The translations under genes and the position numbers were made by a program. The notes beneath the pieces are model-generated. The model had not been told where the DNA came from. It searched no databases and saw only the letters and a program-made list of their open reading frames with translations. Shown one piece after another: positions 1-9,835 of a stretch of DNA of 64,000 nucleotides; position 1 is the stretch's first letter, and every line of letters begins with the position of its first letter. Origin of the DNA: Prorocentrum cordatum. Its lineage: Eukaryota > Sar > Dinophyceae > Prorocentrales > Prorocentraceae. Location: the NCBI GenBank assembly GCA_963575745.1, contig CAUYUJ010007202.1, positions 206,501-270,500 on the forward strand, in the 5' to 3' direction.

Positions 1-3000
1 ATATACCTCGACGAATCGGGCCCATTGCATGTTCATACCGTTGTACCCGCCGAGCCATCTCTGGATTCCATGATGTGTCAAACGATATGATAGAGCCCAT
101 GTGTTTGTATTGTCGTTCAATGTAAAACTCGTACTTGTACTTATCACTCTTAATGGCCGTAGCATCCTCAGAGTATAGCGTGTGTCTAAGTTGTTCCCGT
201 TGCGCACCACGTATTTGAACCACAACACCCGTCTTGCCTCTGCCATAGTTCGGTTCCATAAAATGTGAGATAAACGATTCGTGCATGGTGTCCATCGCTT
301 GCCGAAGATGTTCCACAACCATGTCGTTGTCCAATATAGCTGGGATCATGACATCATCAACGAAAGTGATGTCCACCAACTTTGTGCAATGATCATCGTG
401 CTTGCGCACAAGTGGGACATCTTGATCAAGTTCAGAGCAATCGAAAAGCAGACCCAGTGAGTCCAGCTTCTCCACAGCAGCGTTAAGTGGCTTCGTGAAA
501 ACAATATTGAAGAAGTAGTCGGCCGTAGCGCATCCCGGCCTCGACCCTCTGGTCGGAACCCCGAGTTGTTGGTTGTCCGCGACCTCAAATACCGTAAGGC
601 GTTGCGACTCCGACGCAAGATGCCGTAGATGTGGGTCCACTCGAGATGAATCCAGGAGTCCAGGTTGTGCAATAACCTCAGAAGCCAACGGAACAAGACT
701 GGCTGGGATGTCGCAGTCATCCAGGATCTTAAAGGGCTCGTCTTCCAGATACTGCATGCCACATGCCATCTGCCGTATGATCCTGTGAAAAGCCGCCACC
801 AGATCCAAGAAGAGGAAGGCCGCCGATTTGCCCATACGTTCCGCAACAGCCGAGACTAACCTGGCTTGATGCGCAGCCATTGTCGGAGAACGACGAGGAC
901 GACCACCGAGTTGCGAGTCACGCAGCATGAAGTCGATCGTAAAAGCCAATTGTTGACGGAGAAATCTGTAGTGGTGCTTGGCAAAAACGTTGCAGATGGT
1001 AACCGCTCGGTACGCCTTGTTGGTGGACGGGTCACCGCTAGCCTTGGAGACCTCCGCGAGCCTGCTGTGCTTGAAGGCAATCGGCTCTATACCTGTCAAG
1101 CATATTTTCGTCATAATCGGCGCCATGAGACGGGCTACCTGTCGAGGTGCAGCTTTGACCAACTCCTCCTGGATACCATCTGTGCCCGCAGCCTTACGTG
1201 ATGGCCCCCTGGTGAACATTCTCTCGACCAAATGAAGACCTGGGACATGTTCAATGTGCAGGGGGATGTCGTCCAAAGCCGTACTCGGAAATTTTACAAA
1301 TTCGTCCACATATGAAGCAGCATCCAGAATACGTGCATCCTCAAGCTTGGAGTATACCTTCATCCTGTTCTGGCCCATAGCTTCATCTGATCCAATGACA
1401 GCCCCGTTGTTGTCCACTCGATATGGAAGAAAAGACCCTCCAGTGTGCCGTGGATGTTGCCGCCCAGCGCTGCGCAATAGTTTATTTGCAGCTTGCCATG
1501 CTAGACGGTTATCTCCAGCAAGAGTTGCCTCTCCAATTTGATCAGCGAAAGATTCCAATCGGTCTGCCTTCTCTTTCTCCAGCCTATCAGATAATATAGA
1601 CTGGGTGACCACCATAAACGAGTCAAGCTGAGCCGCAAACTCCTGCAATGACCACATTTTGTCCCGAAGTAAAGCAATACCTAATACCAACTGTTGCGTC
1701 TGGGGATGCCAAGGATCACCTTCATTGGAGTAAGTGCCCAGTTGTCTCGGCAGGAACTTGCATAGGTTATCGAAGGCATTCGACTCCTTGCGTTTCCATT
1801 TCCTCCGAGCCGTCAATACATACCGACGCAATCGGATGAGCTGCATGGTGTTTCGACTAATATATGCTTGATGTGGAGTCAACAGATCCTTCGAGAAAAT
1901 TTCCTTGGCGTACTTTTTGATGCCACCAATAGCCTCAGCATACTGATTGTTGACCTCTTGTTCCCAATGTCCAGGACGTAGCGTCTCGAGCCTGCGACGA
2001 AATTCAAGCTGTAGTCCAGGATCTGCCAGCTTTTCATATGAAAGTCGTAGAGGTACTGGTCCATCACAAGTTCGAGCAACGTGTTGACATCTAAAGCTTA
2101 CCGTGACTGGCCGATGATCCTCCTGTTGCAAACCTGTATCCAAGTCTTTGATGACGTGCAGATGTTGTGCAGAATCGTACCATGTCTGACTAAGCCCGAC
2201 ATAATCGGAGCGATGAGTAGCAGTACCATCGGTGTACGTCCAATCATCATTACCTCCATGAATAGTGTTGTATATGTATAGCTTGTGTCGTAGGCCAAGG
2301 TCTGAAAGCCGTCTGCCCGAATCGTCTGCTTTGCTCGTTGGCCCCCTGCATCCAACGTAAGGGAGTTCCATGGTAGTGTGATCCATCCGCGCATTCGCGT
2401 CCATGCAAAGAATGTCAGCTGGATGTTGTGATAGAATATCCGACGTCTCATCCCACCATTGCTTTCGTTCTGAAACTGGTCTGCCTCGCTGGGGGGCATG
2501 AAAGATACCAATAGTTAGCTTCAGGTGAGTCGCCGATATTCTAACCATTAACCGGGTCGGTTCGCGAATCAACACACGTAAGTTTTTGTCGGACAGGAAA
2601 AAGGGCCTTGAGTTCTGCGAGTCATGAGCATATGGTATCGCCGTAGAGACCAAAAGAGCACAGCCATGACCTCCAGCGTCTGCACCAGAGCGAAGCGTGA
2701 TATAATTATCTGCCCACTGCTGCCCAGCCTTCCCACGAGCTTCCTGTACCCCGACAAGTAAAAGCTGTTCATCTTGAAACTGTAGACGAAGTCGTTGTAG
2801 CCGATGTTTTTTGGCTGCCCTCTGATGTCGGTTTAACTTACTCGACCTGGCCTCCGTCAGGGACATGGCGTTGTACGTGGCTATCTTAAATGAGACCTGA
2901 GAGGATTTGGCCTTCCTATTGCTGGCCTTCGTGTCGTACAAGCACTCCTTAAGCTTACCCAATGTGCCAATTTTGCTGTGTTCTTGATGCGCAAGACGTG

Positions 3001-4321
3001 CTGGCATACAAAAGTCGAGTCCATCATCCGTAACCTTTGGGTAGCATTCGGCGTCCTCATGAGAATACCTGAGCCACAACCATTCTAGGCCTGACTGATA
3101 ACGTAGGAGCCCTGCAAGCTGTATATGATGTTCCCTTAGGTTAAACTTGAGGTTCGCTTTCGCAATGTTGTCAGCCAAGTGGTTCCAGCCATCTCCATCA
3201 TGTGATTTTGTGTATCGGAAATCCACCTGGCACCTGTGCTGTACTTCTTGAGTTAAAATCGACAGAAAGGCTGCTAGTTTCTCATTGGGTTGATACCCGT
3301 GTTGTCGATGCACAACCCCGAGAGTGACTTTCGAATCTGATGTAATCGTCCACGTGATGTTTCTATATTGGCTCTCCTGTAACACGTATACCAATGCCCA
3401 AACCATGGCGACCATCTCGGATGTAGTGCTGTCTAGGTTGCCTTCCTCAGATACTAGAAGTGAGCTGCCAAGAGTACGCGATGATAGAAATCCTTGATAG
3501 AAGCAGTCCGTCCCATGTCCAAGTCCAACCACCACAGCCCACCCATCACAGGTGGGGTCAGACTCTTTGTGGGAACCGTCCGTCCAAAGGTGCCCCGAGA
3601 TAGGCCCCGATGCTGGCACCCCTGGTCGCCCTGAAACCACACGCAGTGGAGACTTGGCCATGTCCGATAATTCAACTCGTGATAGATCATGTGCAAGTCG
3701 TACTGGGTAGTCCAGCTGGCCGATTACCTCCAAGAAAGTTCTTGGAATCTCCACCTCGCACCGTTTGTGTCGTGTCGGATGAGAGACGGAACCTAGGAAA
3801 TGACGATGTTGTGTATGTGCAGGTACAGCTGGTCCTAGAGGGTGAGCCTGGTGACGTAAGACTCCAGGCGCTGACGAGCCCCCCTGCATGGTCGACGCCT
3901 GTCCTTCCAAGCCAGGAGGGGGAGGAATAGACAACGCTGACCTCGAGAAAGGAGCCGAAGGATGAGGATCTCCACCTCCTGAAGAAGCGTGTTCCTGCAA
4001 ATCCGCCGTGGTTTCCCTACGTACTTTTCGGCCCTTCTCGCCTAGAAAAAGATCAGTATCATGTGCACCCCGATCAGCATGACAATGAAATGGAATGCCA
4101 CCACAGCATTGCGACGGATCTAGAGATTCTGTAATTGGGGATGCAAGTGCCAAAGGAGATGAAAGGAGATTCGAGGCCGATGGTGATGTCGTCGCGGACG
4201 TCCCAGATTCCGTTGACGACAGTGGCAAAATGCCCTGAATTCGAGTCTTACATGTGGCCCTCGTTGCAAACACCTCCGACGCTCGGTGGCCAGCCCTCTG
4301 CGTCGGAGTCTCCCACCTCAC
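1..4321 (-). CDS. Element A pol: RNase H - AP endonuclease - reverse transcriptase, partial at left edge
   Basis: Read on the minus strand in the frame whose codons occupy 3k+2 to 3k+4, there is no stop from 4378 to the window edge (over 1450 codons). Domains in order are as follows. RNase H lies at about 3620-3160 (WTDGSHK, SEMVAM, TSDSK, LADNIAKA), with all four D-E-D-D acids present. A linker is followed by an AP-type endonuclease at about 2890-2090 (IATYNAMSL, GVQEARGK, CMDANARM, EDHRPVTV). RT runs from about 1205 to the edge, with KAAGTDGIQEELVKA, motif A FLFLDLVAAFHRI (Asp at 803-805), motif B TRGSRPGCATADYFF and motif C ITFVDDVMI (353-370). The first Met of the frame is at 3889, upstream of RNase H. 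The frame overlaps ORF1 by 57 nt, so translation by -1 frameshifting from ORF1 is the best start model. It is a non-LTR-type pol with RNase H at the unusual N-terminal position. The thumb and C-terminus lie outside the window. The endonuclease has EDH where SDH is common. Confidence 0.9.
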   Translation of the reverse strand, partial: MRWETPTQRAGHRASEVFATRATCKTRIQGILPLSSTESGTSATTSPSASNLLSSPLALASPITESLDPSQCCGGIPFHCHADRGAHDTDLFLGEKGRKVRRETTADLQEHASSGGGDPHPSAPFSRSALSIPPPPGLEGQASTMQGGSSAPGVLRHQAHPLGPAVPAHTQHRHFLGSVSHPTRHKRCEVEIPRTFLEVIGQLDYPVRLAHDLSRVELSDMAKSPLRVVSGRPGVPASGPISGHLWTDGSHKESDPTCDGWAVVVGLGHGTDCFYQGFLSSRTLGSSLLVSEEGNLDSTTSEMVAMVWALVYVLQESQYRNITWTITSDSKVTLGVVHRQHGYQPNEKLAAFLSILTQEVQHRCQVDFRYTKSHDGDGWNHLADNIAKANLKFNLREHHIQLAGLLRYQSGLEWLWLRYSHEDAECYPKVTDDGLDFCMPARLAHQEHSKIGTLGKLKECLYDTKASNRKAKSSQVSFKIATYNAMSLTEARSSKLNRHQRAAKKHRLQRLRLQFQDEQLLLVGVQEARGKAGQQWADNYITLRSGADAGGHGCALLVSTAIPYAHDSQNSRPFFLSDKNLRVLIREPTRLMVRISATHLKLTIGIFHAPQRGRPVSERKQWWDETSDILSQHPADILCMDANARMDHTTMELPYVGCRGPTSKADDSGRRLSDLGLRHKLYIYNTIHGGNDDWTYTDGTATHRSDYVGLSQTWYDSAQHLHVIKDLDTGLQQEDHRPVTVSFRCQHVARTCDGPVPLRLSYEKLADPGLQLEFRRRLETLRPGHWEQEVNNQYAEAIGGIKKYAKEIFSKDLLTPHQAYISRNTMQLIRLRRYVLTARRKWKRKESNAFDNLCKFLPRQLGTYSNEGDPWHPQTQQLVLGIALLRDKMWSLQEFAAQLDSFMVVTQSILSDRLEKEKADRLESFADQIGEATLAGDNRLAWQAANKLLRSAGRQHPRHTGGSFLPYRVDNNGAVIGSDEAMGQNRMKVYSKLEDARILDAASYVDEFVKFPSTALDDIPLHIEHVPGLHLVERMFTRGPSRKAAGTDGIQEELVKAAPRQVARLMAPIMTKICLTGIEPIAFKHSRLAEVSKASGDPSTNKAYRAVTICNVFAKHHYRFLRQQLAFTIDFMLRDSQLGGRPRRSPTMAAHQARLVSAVAERMGKSAAFLFLDLVAAFHRIIRQMACGMQYLEDEPFKILDDCDIPASLVPLASEVIAQPGLLDSSRVDPHLRHLASESQRLTVFEVADNQQLGVPTRGSRPGCATADYFFNIVFTKPLNAAVEKLDSLGLLFDCSELDQDVPLVRKHDDHCTKLVDITFVDDVMIPAILDNDMVVEHLRQAMDTMHESFISHFMEPNYGRGKTGVVVQIRGAQREQLRHTLYSEDATAIKSDKYKYEFYIERQYKHMGSIISFDTSWNPEMARRVQRYEHAMGPIRRGI

Positions 4322-4327
4322 TTTTTT
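4274..4327 (-). promoter_or_regulatory. Putative -1 ribosomal frameshift site between element A ORF1 and pol
   Basis: On the minus strand the last ORF1 codons are TCA AAA AAG TGA, so the heptamer A AAA AAG (4327-4321) sits in the canonical X XXY YYZ phase. It is followed at once by the ORF1 stop (4320-4318). Twelve nt further on, CTCCGACGC (4308-4300) pairs perfectly with GCGTCGGAG (4282-4274) across a 17-nt loop. CCACC in that loop could also pair with GGTGG in the spacer, which would make a pseudoknot. The pol frame is exactly -1 to ORF1. Family knowledge: such cassettes make Gag-Pol fusions in retroelements. Activity here is inferred. Confidence 0.72.
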
Positions 4328-6207
4328 GACGAGCTCGATGCAGCTGATGGCCTGGACTGCGATGAAATCCGTGTGCGATCAGCTGGCTGTTCAAACCCAT
4401 CTCCTCCGTCTCGCTCGCCAATACGTACTTTTGCTGGAGGCTGACGACCCACTATACTTTCCCCACTGTCCGACGAGGCTGCCTGGGGGGTACCTCCGGC
4501 AGGTGGTGTCCCAATCGCATGATAAACTGGACCATCTCGTCCGATAGGTGTCATGGGCTGCGTCGGCGATATCTCTTGCAATTTCGCCTTCCGCTCGAAA
4601 AACGGTTTCATCGCCCCGCACTTGCCAGCTGGTACTTGAGGAAAATGAAGAGGGCTGACTCCGACATATGGATCATCGCTCTGACGCACTGGGGTTCTTT
4701 GTTCTGCTGGAATCTGTGATGTAACCTGTTCCGTCGGAGAAAGTGTAAACGATTGTGTCTTCTCTTCCTCTTCTGCTTGTTGCTCATCTCTCGAGAATGG
4801 GGTCGCCTGGCTTATCTGACTTTGCTGAAGGAGGGCTTGATCAACTTCTTCCGTAGACGGCAATGGCGGCCCTGGAGACCTGGGAGGAGGAGGCTGCCCC
4901 TGGTGTTCTTGCATGGATCTATTGATGGCCTGGGCGATCTCCACTTGCTGGCGCTGGTTCTCCTCCCAGGCATTGAACTCCTGCGCGAAATCCTGCAAGT
5001 CACGCAGGTCCTCCGCTTCCGCCTGGTCATTCTGCTCTCGCGAGAACTCCTGTAGTTGCCTTTCGTGCTCCTCCTTGGAAATGGATGCAAACATTGTCTG
5101 ATGCTGTCGGTAGAGCCAGTCCTTGTACGCTTGTTGCTGCTGCAAAAACATCTGCTGCTGCGGGAGAGGAATCTCGGGCACATTCTGCTGCGCGGATTGT
5201 TGCACTTGTTGCAGCTGTTGTTGCTGAAGCAAAGCCTGCTGAAGTACCTGCTGCTGGGGTTGCTGCAACTGCTGCTGCAAAGCCTGCTGCTGCATCTGCT
5301 GTAGGAGAATCTGATTTTGCTGCTGCTGCTGCTGCTGTACATGAAGCTGGCGCTGTCGCTCAGCTTCCTGTTGTTGCTGCCTCTGGTGTTCTTCTGGTGC
5401 CGCAGCGTGCTGGTGATATCCCATGCCAAGGAACTGCTGGTTCATGATGCTTTCGTGTTGTTGAATCTTGACCGACTGCTCCGTGACCAACTTTGTCAAG
5501 TGAGTCATTTGCTGTAGCATCTTTTCCATTGCATCTGGAGGCCGCGGTGGTGGAGGTAGTACCCGTGGACGTGCCCTGGTGTCTTCCACATCTCCGCTAT
5601 CATCCTCCATCTCCCGATCATCCTCCGCTTCCTCTTCTTCACGCTGACGTTGAAGGTCGCTCATCAATATCTCGATCTGGGTACGTTTCCCTCGCAACTC
5701 CACCTCTGTTTCCCGAAGCTTTTTGATATCCATACCAACTTTTCGTAATTGACCATCAATTTTTTCCAAGTCATGCTCCAGAATCTTCTTCTGCCTATAC
5801 GATGGCCTCATGATGAGGAGGGTGTATTTTATCATTGACACCTCTGTGATCTGCGTTGTGGCCGTCTCCTTCGCTTCCTTTGCCGCCGCGATCATCTTGA
5901 GGAGCCCGTTCATGCGGCGTAGCAGCATAGCGCGGTGCTCCTTGGCTGCCCCCTTCTCTTCAGGTGGCCAGGCGAATGCTGGGTGGCCAACCGCATCTTC
6001 TTGAGTGGCAATCGGGATCGTGTCATTCAGCTTGTCGAACCTATTGTTCTGCCCAGCGCCGTCCTTCTCCTTCGCTCTGGGACGCGATTGGCTCCTTCCC
6101 GACTTGCGAGTCTGCCTCCATGGTGTCTGATCTTTCCATTGCCAAGAATTGTTTCCACTACCACCCGCATATCCGTTGCCGCTACGCTGTTGGTCGCGAC
6201 GATGCAT
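4318..6207 (-). CDS. Element A ORF1 (gag-like, coiled coil and poly-Gln)
   Basis: The frame is open from 6633, but codons above 6207 read through (TCC)n and GC-rich DNA as poly-Gly/Arg. I therefore take the first sensible Met, MHRRDQQRSG at 6207, giving 629 aa. A basic, Gly/Ser/Trp-containing N-terminus (to about residue 60) is followed by a charged coiled coil at about residues 120-195 (heptads around KKILEHDLEKIDGQL and KRTQIEILMSDLQ). An acidic patch, a proline run and a Gln-rich block at about 270-350 come next, then another helical segment with Glu/Gln and a low-complexity tail ending in SSSSKK. No zinc knuckle is visible. The position before RNase H-EEP-RT and the -1 overlap suggest an RNA-binding, self-assembling ORF1/Gag protein. 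That role is inferred, because the sequence matches no family I can name. Confidence 0.7.
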   Translation of the reverse strand: MHRRDQQRSGNGYAGGSGNNSWQWKDQTPWRQTRKSGRSQSRPRAKEKDGAGQNNRFDKLNDTIPIATQEDAVGHPAFAWPPEEKGAAKEHRAMLLRRMNGLLKMIAAAKEAKETATTQITEVSMIKYTLLIMRPSYRQKKILEHDLEKIDGQLRKVGMDIKKLRETEVELRGKRTQIEILMSDLQRQREEEEAEDDREMEDDSGDVEDTRARPRVLPPPPRPPDAMEKMLQQMTHLTKLVTEQSVKIQQHESIMNQQFLGMGYHQHAAAPEEHQRQQQQEAERQRQLHVQQQQQQQNQILLQQMQQQALQQQLQQPQQQVLQQALLQQQQLQQVQQSAQQNVPEIPLPQQQMFLQQQQAYKDWLYRQHQTMFASISKEEHERQLQEFSREQNDQAEAEDLRDLQDFAQEFNAWEENQRQQVEIAQAINRSMQEHQGQPPPPRSPGPPLPSTEEVDQALLQQSQISQATPFSRDEQQAEEEEKTQSFTLSPTEQVTSQIPAEQRTPVRQSDDPYVGVSPLHFPQVPAGKCGAMKPFFERKAKLQEISPTQPMTPIGRDGPVYHAIGTPPAGGTPQAASSDSGESIVGRQPPAKVRIGERDGGDGFEQPADRTRISSQSRPSAASSSSKK

Positions 6208-6587
6208 GCTCTGCTGCGCACTGTGGTGTTGGTCCAGTGTTCGCGCCGCCTCGATGACCCTGAGGAGGGTTCTGGCTGTGCTGCGGCGGGCCCGATCCCG
6301 CCTGTGCCAGCCGCCGTCCGACGGCGTGGCCAGCAACCTGGGCGGCGAAGCCGCCAGCGGGGTAGCCCACGCCGCAGTCCGCAGCGCCGCGCGGCCGCCG
6401 CGCCTCGAGAGCAGCGGGAGGGGTCGGCCTGGGGCCTCCCACCGCTCTATGGCGCACCGCGGCGCGCCGAGGCACGGCCGACGGGGGCGGGCCTCCGCTC
6501 GGAGGCTAGCCCCTCGGCCGAAATGCCTTCGTCTCCTCCTCCTCCTCCTCCTCCTCCTCCCTCCTCCTCCTCCTCCTCCTCCTCCTC

Positions 6588-6618
<31 letters not shown>

Positions 6619-7815
6619 TCCTCCACCATCCACCCCCCCTTGGGATATCGGACGGCGTTCCCCGCTCTTTGTGTTTCTGCATGGGCCCCGCTCCCCTGAT
6701 CACCTCAACTCCCCTGGGCATCGTTTCTGGATGGGCTGGTGGGGATACTTTTTTTCGGTCGGCGGCTCCAAGGCAAAGGTCAGGGAGCGGAAGCAGATGG
6801 TGGGGATACGCGACGCGGCAACAATTTCATTCTCCCCCGCCCGCCCGCCTCCTCTCCACCTCCAGGTCCCCCAATCCCCCTCCACGTTCCCTCATCTCGG
6901 CGCCATCCCACTCCTCTTCCCCACGACTACACCTCTTGAGCACTGCTCTTTTGTCTATATCCCCAACAATTTCCTGAGCGTCGCTCGCTCCCTCCTCGCA
7001 CGTACTGTGCGTCTAGAGGCAGGAGTCTGGCACGATGCTGTGGTTTTCTTTAGTGTGTCTTCCCCGATCGGAGCGTTCTCTCAGAGGAGGAGAAGGTACC
7101 CTTACTGCTACCCTTCGCCCGTTTTCCGCTCTTGCGGCCTCCTGGGAGGCCGTCGTCGCCCCCGCTCGATTCGCCTCGGGACTCTGGTCGGAGCGCACCC
7201 CGGGAGAGGTCGAGGGTATCGCGGTATCGGTACCTTTTGCTCTTCCCGCTCTCAGTCCTTCAGGATGGCGTCTCTCCCTCTGCAGCGCTGGCCTCACGGT
7301 AGTATCGGCGCTCTGGTCCCGTCGTTCCGAAGGGTGCTTCCGCCTCGGCGCGGATCACAGTTCAAGATCCGAGCGGTTCCTTGCCACTGTCGCCCAGATG
7401 ATTTCCTCTCCCCCGCTTTCCCATGGTCCGTCTGCTCCTCCCGCTCCCCCTGTTCCCCCTGCTGCAGTTCCTCCTCGTCCTCCTTCCTCATCCTTCTTCT
7501 CTTCATCCTGCTCATTCCTCTGGTCATCCGCTGCCTCCGCCTCTTCCACTGTACATAGCTCCTCTTTTCATATTGCGCGTAAGCGATAAGGTAGCCTCTT
7601 TGGGCGTTACAGGTCCGCTATCACACCCGTTGGCGGACAGATGAATCTCAGCGCAATGGGAAGGGATTGGAGGGAGGGGCAGAATTGTCAGACGTTACGC
7701 GAGCGCACCAAGCTTGTCTTCCCTCCCATCCCCCCGCTCTCTCCTTCCTCTCTCCCACCAGACCCCGCCTCCCCCAGTCCTTTCCCGACGCCGCCTCTCT
7801 TTGGTTTTCCGGGGT
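6208..7815. other. GC-rich region upstream of element A, no gene recognised
   Basis: It contains a (TCC)n array at about 6527-6612, abutting the 5' side of element A. Beyond that is unique-looking C/T-rich sequence. Long reading frames here come from the microsatellite and from biased composition. No spliced-leader remnant, promoter or structural RNA is visible. The 5' end of element A could not be placed. Confidence 0.5.
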
Positions 7816-7816
7816 T

Positions 7817-8015
7817 GTGATGGTCCAACCTACTTTAGCTTTGATTACCAGAAAGTATTTCGAGCACCATACCGAAACTCAGTGTTTTCACGTGCCGGGC
7901 CCTGGGAGACACTCGTCCGACACTGCTTCGACACTGTTCCGACACTCTTTCGACACTTTTCCAGGTGCTCGAAACTATTGCTGGGATGTGGTCCGCAAGT
8001 ACGATGGGAGCAACC
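7817..8015. mobile_element. Foldback element family I, copy 1
   Basis: It starts with CAACCTACTTTAGC and ends with an imperfect inverse (AGTACGATGGGAGCAACC). The core GGGCCCTGGGAGACACTCG is followed by repeated (T)TCCGACAC/TTCGACAC units. A diverged second copy lies at 24510-24700 with the same order of motifs. It has no coding capacity. Confidence 0.6.
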
Positions 8016-8040
8016 GAATTCTGGGGAGACCAAGGGGATG

Positions 8041-8060
8041 CTCTCTCTCTCTCTCTCACT
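8041..8060. repeat. (TC)n microsatellite
   Basis: A short run of TC dinucleotides inside GC-rich sequence. Confidence 0.8.
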
Positions 8061-8407
8061 GCCTGCTCCGCGCGCCCCCACCTTGGGCGCATCAGCTGAG
8101 AAGCCGATCAGCCCCGCCAGCAGGTGCCCCTCGGGACTGTCTTGTCCCCCGATGGCCCCAGGGACCCGCAGAAGGTCTGGGCACCTCAGGACCTTCAAGC
8201 CTCGACGAAGAATCGGCCCCACGAGCTCTCACAACAGGGTTTAGTTGCCGTACATGTTTGCTGTATGTGTCGCTCCTCCTCCTCATGCGTCGTGGAGAGG
8301 ACCAGCCGCACCTCCTGGTGGAGATCCGGGGAAAAGGCTACATCGAGGCTGCGTCGGGCGCAGGGGGGCGGGGAGGGGGATGCATTAGTGAGACGGGACT
8401 CCTCATC

Positions 8408-8578
8408 ATCATCCTCCTCCTTCTCCTCCTTGTCCTCTTCCTCCTCCTCCTCCTCCTTGTCCTCCTCCTCCTCCTCGTCCTCCTCCTCCTCCTCCTCCTC
8501 CTCCTCCTCCTCCTCCCCTCCCCCTCACCCTCCCCCTCCTCTTCCTCCTCCTCCTCCTCCTCCTCCTTCTCTGCCCCC
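8408..8578. repeat. (TCC)n array with C-rich interruptions
   Basis: TCC triplets are interrupted by TTC, GTC and CCCC blocks. The array generates long Ser, Leu or Pro frames that are not genes. Confidence 0.9.
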
Positions 8579-8769
8579 ATCTCCCTCTCCTTTCCTTCTT
8601 TTCTCTTTATCTCCAAACTTGCAGCTTCTTGCCCCCGAAACGCCAAGGGGGCCCACCATGGGAGTCCCTCGGCAACCATGGTTCATCACGTCGACAGGAA
8701 GCTGGCCCGTCTCTCGTGGGTCAGTCGCTTCTCGACCGCAGCCTTGGCTGCAGGCTGTTGGCCCAATGT

Positions 8770-8926
8770 CTCATAGCATTGCCGTCGCGGGCGATGGTGG
8801 GCAAGACTTCCCATGTCGCAGCATATGGCCAGCGTCAGCACGGAGGGGCGTTGATTAAGGAATGGGCCCAGGAGGCTTCAGACCCTGGATGATTCCTGAA
8901 CTGATTAGGGCGGCGGTGATGTCCAT
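8770..8926 (+). pseudogene. Dispersed coding relic, C-terminal tail copy 1
   Basis: One frame ends ALIKEWAQEASDPG then TGA. Two other places encode the same tail: 33382-33490 on the minus strand (AFVKERAQEASDPGGFLI stop) and 48240-48347 (RWFKECAQKVADPGGCLI stop). About 75 nt around CAGACCCTGGA are conserved. The protein is unknown to me. It may be the end of a multicopy retroelement or a retroposed gene. Confidence 0.4.
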
Positions 8927-9130
8927 GGCTTCAGGTCCTGCATTCCTTACACCGATCAAACATCTGAAGAAGAACGTTAGCTTCCATGGGCCACAGGTTT
9001 CGCTCATGAATCTTCACCGGCGCCTGGGCGTCTTCCTCGATGTTGTTCGTAGAGGGATCGCACATCTGGAGCTGTACCACTGTTCAAGGGCACGCTCGGA
9101 GTGAAGTATGATCATTCTGCTAACTTTAAT

Positions 9131-9287
9131 AGGTCGGGCCTGTCCCTCTGCAGGTGGAATATTCAGAAATAGTCCAAAAACAGTCGGAGGACGATTTTCT
9201 TACTATTGCTGACAATGTTTGAGCATTTTTTGACTATTTTCCATCTGCCGTCCAGAGCCCGCCTGTAGGAGGACACGCCCGACCTGA
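9131..9287. mobile_element. Foldback element family B (GTCGGGC termini), copy 1
   Basis: The left end AGGTCGGGCCTGTCCCTCTG continues into CAGGTGGAATATTCA. The right end is CCTGTAGGAGGACACGCCCG followed by ACCT, so the termini are inverted repeats of about 28 bp. The AT-rich core contains AAATAGTCCAAAAA and TTTTTTGACTATTTT. It has no ORF. Confidence 0.75.
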
Positions 9288-9481
9288 TGCTAACTCTGAG
9301 CGGGGGTGCATCCAACACTGCGCTGACGGGGAGCGGGCACGCTTCGACAGCCGCAGTGCGCCCAGCCGCCTCGATGGCGGCCCCGCGCTGGCCTCACAAC
9401 CCCGTGGCAGCTGCGGCCGAGCGCGGTGGCCCGAGGCCACCGGCGCCCTCCGACCAGCAGCGCCAGGGGCGCCTGGCCAGA

Positions 9482-9590
9482 GGAACACACACACACACAC
9501 ACACACCCGCACACAGACACACACACACACACACATTCACACGCGCACGCACACACACACACACACACTCAAACACACACACACACACTT
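9482..9590. repeat. (CA)n microsatellite
   Basis: Roughly 100 bp of CA repeats with GC interruptions. Confidence 0.9.
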
Positions 9591-9835
9591 CTTGATGGCT
9601 TGTCGCTTCGCCAATTTTGGCCCACCCCAAGACAAAGATGTCTTGAAGGGATCGTTTTTTTCATTCGCTGTTTTGCAGATCGGCGCGGGCCCTCGCACCC
9701 CCGCTTGAGCTGGGGTTTGGACGCAAAACAGTCGCATCAAGCAGAGGTATGGAGCTAACCCCCACCCTCCCCCCCACCCTCCCGCTCTGTGCCGAAACGC
9801 CGGATGAGAAAACGTTCACCAAAGAAGAAGCACTT

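Noticed and set aside
346-846. 166-aa minus-strand frame
   Set aside because: A shadow of the true pol frame of element A. RT motifs appear in the neighbouring frame, which is open to the window edge.
866-1201. 111-aa plus-strand frame
   Set aside because: Antisense in codon register to the RT region of element A.
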